A stretch of DNA of 64,000 bases from Abyssibacter sp036156195. GTDB lineage: Bacteria; Pseudomonadota; Gammaproteobacteria; Nevskiales; OUC007. Position 1 is the stretch's first letter, and each line of letters starts with the position of its first letter. The notes below the pieces were generated by a model. The model saw nothing but the letters and a program-made list of their open reading frames with translations. It was not told the origin of the DNA and ran no database searches. Location: the NCBI GenBank assembly GCA_036156195.1, contig JAYZUZ010000012.1:124001-188000 (forward strand), given 5' to 3'. Shown in pieces: positions 7,079 through 15,694 of the stretch. Both the position numbers and the translations under genes were made by a program.

Positions 7079-9682
7079 CTATGCCGCGCGGCGACGGCGA
7101 CGCGTGGCTCCAAGCGCCAGGCTGAGCAGGCCTAGCAGCAGCGGCCAGCCCAGGCTGCCGCCACCGGATACTGCGTCACCTGTTGTGCCGCCACCCGATC
7201 CGCCGCCGGAACCACCGCCGGAGCCGCCTCCGCCCGAGCCCCCGCCGTTGCCAACATCAGCAACGCAGCCGAGCACCTTGACGTCGTCGACGTACCAACC
7301 GAGATTGCCGTTGCAGCCATCTTGGCCGAAGTCCCAGCGGAACTGGACGGTGTCGCCGGCAACCGCCAATTGCGTGAGATCGACAATGGTCGTTCCCCAG
7401 CTACCCGTGGCAAACCCCTGATCGGACCCATGCCATGCCGGTTCGCCGGCCTTGGGGTTCGTGTTTCCGTCAATGGTTGCGTCATTCAGGGCGGATCCAT
7501 GCGGGTTGTGGATGAACGCCGCAGCGTCGACGACGGAGAACGCACTCCCATTGACGCTGACCATCAGGTTCCCGCCGTCCCAACTCGCTTCGGTCTGGAC
7601 GAAATGGGTGAACTCGAAGTGGGTGTCGTCGTCGCCCACCGTCAGCACTGGCGTATCCATCGAGAATTGGCCAGAGATGTCACCCCCCGGCGCACAGCTG
7701 CCTTCCAGCGAGTCCAGGGCAAACGCCGCGTAGCCGGAGCGAGCATCGGGGACATCCGCCGTGACTTCCCAGTTGGTATCCGGCCACTCCGCAGCCGCGC
7801 CTACGCTGGTGAGCGTCCATTCAGCCGGCAGGCTGCCGGATTCAAAATCCTCACTGAACGAGACCGCAGCAACCTCGCCGTCACCGCAGATGGCCGGTGT
7901 TTCGGCCTCGGGGAGAAGCACGGGCAGGTAGCCGCATTTTTCGGTGGGATCCTCACGCATCTCCACGGCCAGCATGGCTGCCGCGACCGCATCGCAGTCT
8001 GCTGCAGTGATGAGCTCTCCCGAGACTTCGCCGAAGTAATCGTTCAGCGGTACACCGGTGAGATCGGCACAGGATTGTTCCAGTGCATCGGCATGCTGCG
8101 GGAACGTCGTGCTCGGTGTCTGATAGTTGGCAGCTGCATGAAAGTAGATATGTGCGGCCTTGATCATGCCGATGGCAGGGATATCCACCCCATTGAACGA
8201 CTTGCCATCGACCAGCATGGCAAAGGCGTGGTTGGGCACACCCGAGTTGGTGTGCACGCCTCCGTTGTCACCCGTTGAACAGTAGTAGTTCTCCGAGGTG
8301 ATGACGCTGCCAGGCGAGGGCGTCGAGAGCACAGGAATACCCAGAACCGGCACATTGGCGCCAAAGTTGTCCGGATCCCACATGTCACGCAGCAACAAGC
8401 CGGCTGCGGCTTCACTCAGGTCTTCGCCCAGCACCCAGCGGCTGCCGCCGTTTTCGAAGTACTCACCTTCTGTGAGTGTGGCGCCCAGAGGCCCTTCGAG
8501 CCCATTGATGAGATCGTACATCTCACCGTATATGTCCGAATAGGATTCGTTGAGTGCCCCTGATTGATACTGATAGATCAGACCGTGCGTGTACTCGGTA
8601 TAGCCGTGACTCCACTCGTGGCTGACGATGTCGTCCGCATCAAAACCGGGGCAATAATTGGTCGACACGCCGTCCCAGTAGGCATTGGGGCAGTTCTGAT
8701 TGATCAGATAAACGCTGCGTTGGACCTGCTCCTCTGGTGCCACCGAGCCATGGTCATATCCGGCATAGCCGAACATGTTGTCGTACAGGGCATAGGTGCC
8801 GCCGGCGAAGATGTAGAGATTGTCCGTCGGCGTTGCGGGGATTCGCGACGAACCCGCCACGTCACCGGCAAACGCTGGGTCAGCCGGTGCGAGCGCGCTG
8901 CCCTCGGTGACCACAGGTGGTACATCCAGTGTCGGCGTGTAAATCTCCCGGTTCAGCGTGCGATGGATGCGGTCGATTCGGTTGAGAACAACACCGGTGT
9001 TGGCGTCGACAAGAATCTGCTCGCGCACAGGGTCTTCGCCACGGCGATAGGCGTCGACGATGTTGATCTCATAGGCCAGGTGGGAGCTGCCAGGTATTCC
9101 CTGTAGCAACCCCTGGCGGTAAAACACCAGACGGCTTGATTCCACCACAGGGCTTGCACCAGGGTGGTGCTTCAGGCTGAGCGCGATGGCGCGTTTTTCG
9201 GCCTGGCTGGACGACTTGAAAGGGGCTGTGTTCAGCACATCCAGGCCCTCGATCACGACGCCATTGATGCCGCGAGCGCCCTTGGCGTCCAGATGGACGA
9301 CCACCCGCGCAGCAAACACCGGCACGCCACGGTGCACCTGGTCGAGATGCACATGTGTGCCTCCGGCAGCGTCCTGGCTGATCCGGTTCAGCGTGAACTC
9401 TGATGCCGCATCCCTGATCCCCAGCGTGTCGGCGTAGGTCTCCAGTACGGTCAAGGCACGGGTCAGGGGTGGCTGCTGCGCATCCAATACCAGGAGCGGT
9501 TCAGGGCCCGCGGCCTTGATGACCGCGTACTGCTGGTTTGGACGGTGAAGAACTGTTAATGCCGGGCCAGCGTCAAGCTGTAATTGCGTCAATCGCGCGC
9601 TGCGGTCATGGGCGGCGATGGCTGACGTAGCCAACATCAGGGAAGCGACTGCAGTCGCAGCCGTAATCGGTAAGTGCGTCAT
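7079..9682 (-). CDS. Secreted M4 (thermolysin-family) metalloprotease with GlyGly-CTERM tail
   Basis: This is an 867-residue secreted zinc protease. In order it has a signal peptide (AATAVASLMLATSAIAAHD), an FTP/PepSY-like propeptide to about residue 245, and the M4 catalytic domain. The zinc motif HEWSH is near residue 355, the third ligand is in GALNESYSDIYGE near 379, and the active-site His is in GVHTNSGVPNHAF. Next comes a beta-sandwich around FSEDFESGSLPAEWTL, then a poly-Gly/Ser linker. The C-terminus is GGGSLGWPLLLGLLSLALG followed by six residues rich in Arg, which matches the GlyGly-CTERM signal of rhombosortase substrates exported by type II secretion. The ATG at 9682 is preferred to a GTG six codons upstream. 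Confidence 0.88.
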   Translation of the reverse strand: MTHLPITAATAVASLMLATSAIAAHDRSARLTQLQLDAGPALTVLHRPNQQYAVIKAAGPEPLLVLDAQQPPLTRALTVLETYADTLGIRDAASEFTLNRISQDAAGGTHVHLDQVHRGVPVFAARVVVHLDAKGARGINGVVIEGLDVLNTAPFKSSSQAEKRAIALSLKHHPGASPVVESSRLVFYRQGLLQGIPGSSHLAYEINIVDAYRRGEDPVREQILVDANTGVVLNRIDRIHRTLNREIYTPTLDVPPVVTEGSALAPADPAFAGDVAGSSRIPATPTDNLYIFAGGTYALYDNMFGYAGYDHGSVAPEEQVQRSVYLINQNCPNAYWDGVSTNYCPGFDADDIVSHEWSHGYTEYTHGLIYQYQSGALNESYSDIYGEMYDLINGLEGPLGATLTEGEYFENGGSRWVLGEDLSEAAAGLLLRDMWDPDNFGANVPVLGIPVLSTPSPGSVITSENYYCSTGDNGGVHTNSGVPNHAFAMLVDGKSFNGVDIPAIGMIKAAHIYFHAAANYQTPSTTFPQHADALEQSCADLTGVPLNDYFGEVSGELITAADCDAVAAAMLAVEMREDPTEKCGYLPVLLPEAETPAICGDGEVAAVSFSEDFESGSLPAEWTLTSVGAAAEWPDTNWEVTADVPDARSGYAAFALDSLEGSCAPGGDISGQFSMDTPVLTVGDDDTHFEFTHFVQTEASWDGGNLMVSVNGSAFSVVDAAAFIHNPHGSALNDATIDGNTNPKAGEPAWHGSDQGFATGSWGTTIVDLTQLAVAGDTVQFRWDFGQDGCNGNLGWYVDDVKVLGCVADVGNGGGSGGGGSGGGSGGGSGGGTTGDAVSGGGSLGWPLLLGLLSLALGATRRRRRAA

Positions 9683-9700
9683 GAAGATGAATCCCGCCAC

Positions 9701-9909
9701 GCGTACATCCGGTGAAGCCGGGTGGGTGGCATGAAGTAATGGGGTGTTCGAAGCAACAGCAACAAGTGTGCCGTTAAATTTAAGTTAACCTGATTGAACG
9801 GGATTGGCGAGCGACACCCCTGGCACACAGGGTGAACAACGCGTCACTTGGCACGCGGGTTGATTAGGCTTGCACCAATCGATGGTCTTGGACAGTTCGG
9901 GGAACCCCA
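9701..9909. other. Divergent intergenic region between the two GlyGly-CTERM genes
   Basis: These roughly 210 bases must hold the promoters of both secreted-protein genes. An AT-rich patch at 9773-9790 includes the palindrome TTAAATTTAA and a nearby GTTAAC. It is the only strongly AT-rich point here and the best candidate for a promoter or regulator site. No clear -35/-10 pair stands out. Confidence 0.3.
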
Positions 9910-12900
9910 GTGAATCAATTTTTAGCAATCGGCGCTGCCGGCGTCGTCGCGGCGTCGGCCGTTTTCGTCTATGGCGTGACCGGCTCAGCCGACTCGGCAG
10001 CGATGTGTCCTCCCGGAATGCACCTGGCGGACCCAGTGGCCTATGCACGGGAGTTCCGCGCAGATCTAAGCCCTGCGCAAGCCCAGTCCTTGCGGGATCA
10101 GTACGGTGAGCAGGCCTGTCTAAGCGACAAGCATCCAGAGCCTTTTCTTGAAGTGCAACAGGCTCAGCAGGCGCGCTCACCCGGTGTCGGCATTGTCGCC
10201 CCGGGTGCATTCCGGCGCGCCGTGGAGTCCAAGCAGGCCATGCTCACCCACAAGGCTGTGGCCGGAGCTGACGGCCAGTGGGTCGAATACGGGACGGGCC
10301 CCCTCATTACCGATGACGAGCGCTTTGGCACCTCGGGTCTGGGGATTGGCACGTCGATGGGGCGCGTAGACAGCTTCGCCTACGATGCTGAGAACACGCG
10401 CTTGTTTGCCGCGGTAGGGACCGGCGGCATCTGGATGAGCGAGGCTGAGACCGTCGATCAACTCAGTGATTTCTGGGTGCCCATTGGTGATGGGCTGCCG
10501 ACGCTGAGTACCGGCGCCATCGAATTTGTGCCGGCCAAGGGCGAACGCGGCGCGCGACTCATGGTGATTACCGGTGAGCACACCATGGGCGGTAGTGCCT
10601 ACGTTGGACTGGGAGGGTTCTGGTCCGATGATCTCGGCGAGACCTGGAACCAGTCGACCGGCTTGCCCGATGGCGCACTGGGATTCGAAGTCGCGGTGAA
10701 CGAGGCAGATTCCGATGAGGTGTATGTCGCCACCTCCAAGGGGCTGTTTAAGTCGTTCGATGCCGGTAGCAGCTTTGTGAATGTAAACCTCCCGACCTCA
10801 CCTGAGTGCGCGGGTGTCACCGAGGTGGGGCCCTGTCAGTTCGCCAACTTTGTAACGGACGTGGTCGTCAAGACACCGGGCGGTATCACCGATGAGGCGG
10901 GCGGAGAAGTCCTGGCTGCCGTCGGCTACCGTGCCGGGCTACTGACGTTCCCGGATGGCACGATTCATTCGCCGGGCAATGGTTTGTACCGTTCAGACTC
11001 GGGTGACCCGGAAACCTTTGTGAAGCTTGACGTCTCCGGTGACGGGTTATCCCCGGTCGGGTTCACCACGCAGGAACGCATCGGCCGCGTCGAGTTGGGC
11101 CAGGCAACCGGTCCCGACCAGGATCACAACGTGCTCTATGCCATTGTTGAGGATGCTGTGCTCTTCAATGGCGGAATCGGTGTGCTGGATGCGCCGGACC
11201 CAGGCAATGGCGAAGGTGTGGGTTCGATTAACGGCACTGCGTTCAACGGCGTCTACGCGTCGACTGATTTCGGCGACAGCTGGATGCGACTGGCCGACGA
11301 TCCGGAAATTCTGAACCCCGCCGCCGGCTCGGGCCTGGCGGCACTGGCTGCGATCAACGGACCCGGTGTCCAGGCCTGGTACAACCTCTGGGTGTCTCCT
11401 GATCCGACCCGCAGCGACGCATTGGGCGGTGGCGTGCCGACCCGTTTGATGTTCGGCCTGGAGGAAGTCTGGCAGTCCGTCACCACCGCGGATATTCCGC
11501 AGGACGGGGTGTTGCAAGGCCCTGGCACGTCTGACTATGAAGTCATTGGGGTCTACTTCCGGGGGGACAGCTGTCAGCTGGCGCTGTCGGGTGTGCCGAC
11601 GTGTCCGACCAATACCTCACCATTGCCCGGCACCACTACGCATCCGGATCAGCATGACGGCATCTGGATCCCAACCACGGATGACACCGGCACGCCGGAT
11701 GGCGGCGTGTGCTTCTTCGCAGGTAATGACGGCGGTGTGTTCCGTCAATGTGTTGCTGCTGGCGAGGAGCTGGATAACGACGGATGGGCCCGAGGGCATA
11801 ACGAAGGCTTTTATACCTTGCTGCCCTATGGACTCGCGGTGGCCAAGGATGGGCGCGTGTACTTTGGCCTACAGGACAACGGCTCAGGCTTTATCGACGG
11901 AGACACCCGGGAGATGTTCCAGACGCTGGGTGGAGATGGCTTCTACGCGGCGGTGGACCCCGATGACAGTAACTATGCCTACCTCACCACTCAGAACGGC
12001 GGGCTGAATGTGACCGTCGACGGTGGCCTCAGCTTCTCCGGCGCCGGCGCCGGCGTGTCGAACCCGATGTTCGCCAACTGGTTCACGATGGACGAAACAA
12101 ACGCCGAGCACGTCATGACTGGCGGCACGAACATCGTCCAGACCCTGACGGGGCGTGAAACGGGCAACTGGGACGAGGTCTTCAACCTAGGCAGCTCGGA
12201 CACCGGCGGGACTCGCCAGATGTCGACCATCCACCTGCGTGACGGGAACGCGTTCGTGGGCTTCTGCGGCGTGTGCGACATTCTTGGCCGGTGGGATCTC
12301 GGCTTCGGCAACGGGATTGCCACAAACGTCAGTGGCGACCTGCCGCCGAACCCCGGAACATCCGACGGCTGGCATTTTGCTGCAGCCGCCGGTCTACCCA
12401 ATCGCTACATCACGGCCATTGAGCAGGATCCGACAGACCCGGAGACGATCTACGTCACCCTCGGTGGTTACGCAGGTCGTGAATGGGTGCCGCCGGGCTC
12501 CTATCTGGATACGAACCCCAACATCGGCACCGGCAATGTCTACAAATCAACGGACGCCGGTGAGTCCTTCGTAAATATCTCCGGCAATCTGCCCGAAGTA
12601 CATACGAACACGATTCTGCTGCGTGACGGTCAACTCCTCATTGGCACCGATCTTGGGACGTTTATCTCAGCGGATACCGACGGCAGCGAGTGGTCGGTGC
12701 TGGGCGGCGAAAGTCTGCCCAATGTGGTCGTGACTCAAATCGTCCAAGACCCGGCTGACCCGAATCAGGTCTTTGCGGCGACCTTCGGGCGTCACATCTG
12801 GAGTTATCGCTTTGACGGCGTGACGACACCACCCGTTGTACCCGCTCCGACGGCGCCTGCGGGTGCCGGTGGGGCGCTCGGCGGTTGGCTGCTGGCCGGG

Positions 12901-12945
12901 TTGGGTCTGGCGCTGCTTGGGCGCCGGCGTCAGTCGCCGCGATAA
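9910..12945 (+). CDS. Large secreted beta-propeller (Asp-box/BNR) protein with GlyGly-CTERM-like tail
   Basis: The 1011-residue protein starts at GTG with a signal sequence (AIGAAGVVAASAVFVYG). It is filled with repeated short segments resembling Asp boxes: WSDDLGETWNQS, SFDAGSSFVN, STDFGDSWMRL, TVDGGLSFSG and STDAGESFVN. Such motifs mark sialidase or sortilin-like beta-propellers. No sialidase arginine triad or other catalytic set is evident, so the role (binding, structural or enzymatic) is unknown. The tail GAGGALGGWLLAGLGLALLGRRR has glycines, a hydrophobic span and arginines, as in GlyGly-CTERM proteins. It is divergent from the M4 protease, which carries the same kind of tail, and its 3' end overlaps ycgL by 16 bases. 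Confidence 0.75.
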   Translation: MNQFLAIGAAGVVAASAVFVYGVTGSADSAAMCPPGMHLADPVAYAREFRADLSPAQAQSLRDQYGEQACLSDKHPEPFLEVQQAQQARSPGVGIVAPGAFRRAVESKQAMLTHKAVAGADGQWVEYGTGPLITDDERFGTSGLGIGTSMGRVDSFAYDAENTRLFAAVGTGGIWMSEAETVDQLSDFWVPIGDGLPTLSTGAIEFVPAKGERGARLMVITGEHTMGGSAYVGLGGFWSDDLGETWNQSTGLPDGALGFEVAVNEADSDEVYVATSKGLFKSFDAGSSFVNVNLPTSPECAGVTEVGPCQFANFVTDVVVKTPGGITDEAGGEVLAAVGYRAGLLTFPDGTIHSPGNGLYRSDSGDPETFVKLDVSGDGLSPVGFTTQERIGRVELGQATGPDQDHNVLYAIVEDAVLFNGGIGVLDAPDPGNGEGVGSINGTAFNGVYASTDFGDSWMRLADDPEILNPAAGSGLAALAAINGPGVQAWYNLWVSPDPTRSDALGGGVPTRLMFGLEEVWQSVTTADIPQDGVLQGPGTSDYEVIGVYFRGDSCQLALSGVPTCPTNTSPLPGTTTHPDQHDGIWIPTTDDTGTPDGGVCFFAGNDGGVFRQCVAAGEELDNDGWARGHNEGFYTLLPYGLAVAKDGRVYFGLQDNGSGFIDGDTREMFQTLGGDGFYAAVDPDDSNYAYLTTQNGGLNVTVDGGLSFSGAGAGVSNPMFANWFTMDETNAEHVMTGGTNIVQTLTGRETGNWDEVFNLGSSDTGGTRQMSTIHLRDGNAFVGFCGVCDILGRWDLGFGNGIATNVSGDLPPNPGTSDGWHFAAAAGLPNRYITAIEQDPTDPETIYVTLGGYAGREWVPPGSYLDTNPNIGTGNVYKSTDAGESFVNISGNLPEVHTNTILLRDGQLLIGTDLGTFISADTDGSEWSVLGGESLPNVVVTQIVQDPADPNQVFAATFGRHIWSYRFDGVTTPPVVPAPTAPAGAGGALGGWLLAGLGLALLGRRRQSPR

Positions 12946-13190
12946 AGCCTGGGCTGGATCGGGTGAGGGGGCATTTGCACGTAATACCCCTGATCCTGAA
13001 GCCCAGCCAGGATGGTCCGGGCGTCGGATCGTGCCAGTTTGCGATCCGGCGTCAGCTCCAGTTGCATCGCTTGCTCCAAGGGGCCGGTCAGCCGGCGCAG
13101 CGAGTCAGGAAGCGCTTCAACCTCGGTGTCTTCTGGCACAAAAACGTACAGCTCGTCGTGGCGGCGGCTGCGCAACACAGTGCACTTCAT
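12930..13190 (-). CDS. ycgL: YcgL domain-containing protein
   Basis: An 86-residue protein beginning MKCTVLRSRRHDELYVFV, which is the YcgL family signature. It continues with the conserved LELTPDRKLARSDA and a C-terminal GYYVQMPP. YcgL proteins are small and widespread in Gammaproteobacteria; their biochemical role is not settled. The start at 13190 matches the family N-terminus and follows AGGATCAG. The frame stays open for 61 further codons upstream, but these look non-coding. It converges on and overlaps the propeller gene by 16 bases. Confidence 0.85.
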   Translation of the reverse strand: MKCTVLRSRRHDELYVFVPEDTEVEALPDSLRRLTGPLEQAMQLELTPDRKLARSDARTILAGLQDQGYYVQMPPHPIQPRLYRGD

Positions 13191-13363
13191 TCTGATCCTG
13201 TCGGGGGATGGCGGCGAGCCGCGCATGGTGGCGAAACCGCGCTGAGGCGGCAAGCCGAAGGGCGCTTGTGACCGACGCCCGGCGCGGGCAGGATGCCCTG
13301 TTAAGCGGTTCGAGCAGCGACATAGACGCGCTGCCGGCCTAGGTTGAAGAACAGGGACAGGGT

Positions 13364-14320
13364 GTGGACGCAAGCGCGATAGATCAGATTCAGCTGAGCT
13401 TCAGCCCTGCGGCGCTATCGGTCCTGAACGGCATTATCGCCGTCATTCTGTTCGGTGTGGCACTGGATATTCGATGGCAGGACTTCGCGTCGGTGACGCG
13501 CAAGCCGCAGGCCGTCGTTACAGGCATGTGTTGTCAGTTCCTGCTGCTGCCGGCGATCGCCTGGATCTGCATTCTGCTGCTGGACCCTCATCCCTCCATC
13601 GCGCTGGGCCTGTTGCTGGTTTCGGCGTGCCCGGGCGGCAACGTCTCAAATTTTCTGACCGCGATGAGCGGCGGCCATGCCGCCTTGTCGGTCAGTTTGT
13701 CGGGCCTGTCCACCGCCGCGTCGATCATCATGACGCCGGCTAATTTTCTGTTCTGGGCCGGGCTTTACCCTCCGACCGAGGCCCTGTTGCGTGATCTGTC
13801 GCTCTCGCCCGTCGACATCCTGACCACCGTGTTACTGATTCTCGTACTGCCAACGGTGTTGGGCATGGGACTGGCCGCCAGGTATCCCGGCATGGCGCAG
13901 CGACTACGGCGACCCATGCGTGTTGCATCCATGCTGATGCTGGCTGGCTTCATCCTGTTGGGGCTGGCGGGTAACTGGGAGGCCTTTGTTCAGCATATCG
14001 GCGTTGCGTTCTGGATTGTCGCCATCGTCAATGCCCTGGGTTTGTGCTGTGGTTATGGGCTGGCGCGTGCGGGTCGACTGAACGAAACCGAAGCGCGGGC
14101 TGTCGCGTTTGAAACAGGCATTCAGAATTCTGGTTTTGGTCTGGTGCTGTGCTTCAACCACTTTGCGGGGCTGGGTGGCATGGCGATGATCGCGGCCTGG
14201 TGGGGCGTGTGGCATCTCATCTCGGGGCTAACACTGGCCTCGGTGTGGAAACGCTACCCCCCGGCATCATCGCCCGGAGCGCCCGGCGTTAATGCGTCGA
14301 GGTCTGATGCCGCGAGGTGA
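13364..14320 (+). CDS. Bile acid:sodium symporter family transporter
   Basis: The 318-residue membrane protein has about nine to ten hydrophobic helices and typical SBF-family stretches. These include LGLLLVSACPGGNVSNFLT near residue 85 and AFETGIQNSGFGLVLCFNHF near residue 245; the crossover helices of this fold carry such Gly/Asn motifs. The likely action is Na+-coupled uptake of an organic anion, but bacterial members carry varied substrates and none is indicated by the neighbours. It begins at a GTG. Its last 67 bases overlap the convergent diguanylate cyclase gene; both tails are Gly/Ala/Pro-rich. Confidence 0.85.
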   Translation: MDASAIDQIQLSFSPAALSVLNGIIAVILFGVALDIRWQDFASVTRKPQAVVTGMCCQFLLLPAIAWICILLLDPHPSIALGLLLVSACPGGNVSNFLTAMSGGHAALSVSLSGLSTAASIIMTPANFLFWAGLYPPTEALLRDLSLSPVDILTTVLLILVLPTVLGMGLAARYPGMAQRLRRPMRVASMLMLAGFILLGLAGNWEAFVQHIGVAFWIVAIVNALGLCCGYGLARAGRLNETEARAVAFETGIQNSGFGLVLCFNHFAGLGGMAMIAAWWGVWHLISGLTLASVWKRYPPASSPGAPGVNASRSDAAR

Positions 14321-15333
14321 CGAACCGAGCACCGATCCCGACCCGCCCGCTTGGCGATGTAGAGCTCAGCATCTGCAGCACGGTACATGGCCTCCAGGTC
14401 GGGTGAGGCCGTGGCAGGAATGCATACCGCACCGACGGAGACGGTGAGCACACGACCACCACCGTCTGGATGGTGAATGCCGAGGTCACGCACGGCTGTA
14501 CGGCAGTTCTCGGCGGCGGGGAAGAGCGATTCGGCGCCGCGCCCGTGCCAGACGACGACAAATTCCTCTCCACCCAGTCGACTGACCAAGTCCAGTTCGC
14601 GGTTCGCCTGCTGGGCCAGGGCACGCCCGACACGTCGAATGCAGTCGTCGCCGGCATCGTGACCCAGTTGGTCGTTGTAGCGTTTGAAGTGGTCGATATC
14701 GATGACGGCCAGTGCGATCCGCTGCGCGTCCCGGTCTGCACGGGACTGCAGCGTGTCGGCTAGCCGTTTCAAGGCTCGTCGGTTGGGCATCATGGTCATG
14801 GGATCCGTCTCGGCCATCAGCCGATTCCATTCCTGCTGCAACCAGGCCTGTCGGGCCTGGAATTCCTGCCCGTGCAAGCCGACGAGCGTGCCGCATAGCG
14901 CCACAAAACCCACGAACAGTTCGTTGGCCGCAATGGGTACGGATCCCAGGTACCAGATTTCGACGGCCGACCAAATCAGGATGAACACGACACCTGCCGG
15001 AAGGGCTTGCCAGAAGCGCAGGCGCGCACTGATGGCCCCAGCCACGATGGCAACCGGCGCGAACAGGGCGGGGAGCTGGAAGCCTTCCGTCAGCTCCAGT
15101 ACCCGTTGGGTTTCGACGCCGAAAGCGATGACGAATCCCGCAACAATCAACGCGGGATCCCACAGTGAGCGGAGCCGGTCGCACAGATGAATCAGCAGAG
15201 CCAGCAACACCACCGGAAACTCGATGCCCCATTGGATGACGTGTGCAGCTGGCAGAAACCGTGCGTCCGGACGAAGAATCAGCCATTCACTCAATGAGTT
15301 GAGGACCAGAAGTCCGATGACCACACTGGCCAA
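14254..15333 (-). CDS. Membrane diguanylate cyclase (GGDEF), 5' end probably frameshifted
   Basis: The frame from the TTG at 15333 gives 359 residues: about six hydrophobic segments to residue 155, a short linker, then a GGDEF domain. The active site is GGEEF (254-258), preceded by the inhibitory I-site RELD (245-248), so it should make c-di-GMP with product feedback. Protein-like sequence continues upstream of the TTG (SSPWLNFSPPLEAAFRRWYA), but that frame meets a TGA near 15560 with no ATG, GTG or TTG. Just upstream a different frame carries an ATG-started coding-like stretch (15404-15661). A one-base indel near 15450-15475 would join them. Confidence 0.8.
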   Translation of the reverse strand: MASVVIGLLVLNSLSEWLILRPDARFLPAAHVIQWGIEFPVVLLALLIHLCDRLRSLWDPALIVAGFVIAFGVETQRVLELTEGFQLPALFAPVAIVAGAISARLRFWQALPAGVVFILIWSAVEIWYLGSVPIAANELFVGFVALCGTLVGLHGQEFQARQAWLQQEWNRLMAETDPMTMMPNRRALKRLADTLQSRADRDAQRIALAVIDIDHFKRYNDQLGHDAGDDCIRRVGRALAQQANRELDLVSRLGGEEFVVVWHGRGAESLFPAAENCRTAVRDLGIHHPDGGGRVLTVSVGAVCIPATASPDLEAMYRAADAELYIAKRAGRDRCSVRHLAASDLDALTPGAPGDDAGG

Positions 15334-15403
15334 CAGAATTCTCGGGGCCCGAATACCGTTGGCGTACCAGCGGCGGAATGCAGCCTCGAGCGGGGGAGAA
15401 AAA

Positions 15404-15661
15404 TTAAGCCACGGACTGGACGCATCGATCGCTTCGCGTATCGCCTGCGCACGGGCTTGAATCGATATCGACCCGCTGGGGTGATGAGCCCCGGATGACG
15501 CGTCTGGCTGTGAGGTCCGGATAGAAATGCAGCTGCCCTGGGTCGGTCTGGTGTGAGATCAGTGCATGAGCATCGGCAGGATTGACCCAAAACAGTAGTT
15601 CAGGACTGCGGAAGAACCAATCGCAGGGCAGGATGCTGGCGTTATGCTCGATTGAAACCAT
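15404..15661 (-). pseudogene. Probable out-of-frame 5' portion of the diguanylate cyclase gene
   Basis: An 85-codon frame starts with ATG at 15661 (MVSIEHNASILPCDWFF) and reads smoothly through SHQTDPGQLHFYPDLTARRV with GC-rich third positions. After about codon 67 it becomes Ser/Cys/Arg-rich. At that point the next frame becomes protein-like and leads into the GGDEF gene. The simplest reading is a single broken gene spanning 14254-15661, by real mutation or sequencing error. An independent small protein remains possible. Its start is 33 bases from the divergent gene on the other strand. Confidence 0.4.
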
Positions 15662-15694
15662 ATCGGGTCATCAGAACCCGTCGAGGAGACAACA

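Noticed and set aside
7170..7250. Repetitive GGC/GGA-type tract at the end of the protease gene, first considered as a tandem repeat element.
   Set aside because: It encodes the Gly/Ser linker before the GlyGly-CTERM tail and is explained by coding function.
7322..8278. A 318-codon plus-strand frame inside the M4 protease.
   Set aside because: Antisense to well-supported protease coding sequence; Arg/Gly/Val-rich composition typical of shadow frames in GC-rich DNA.
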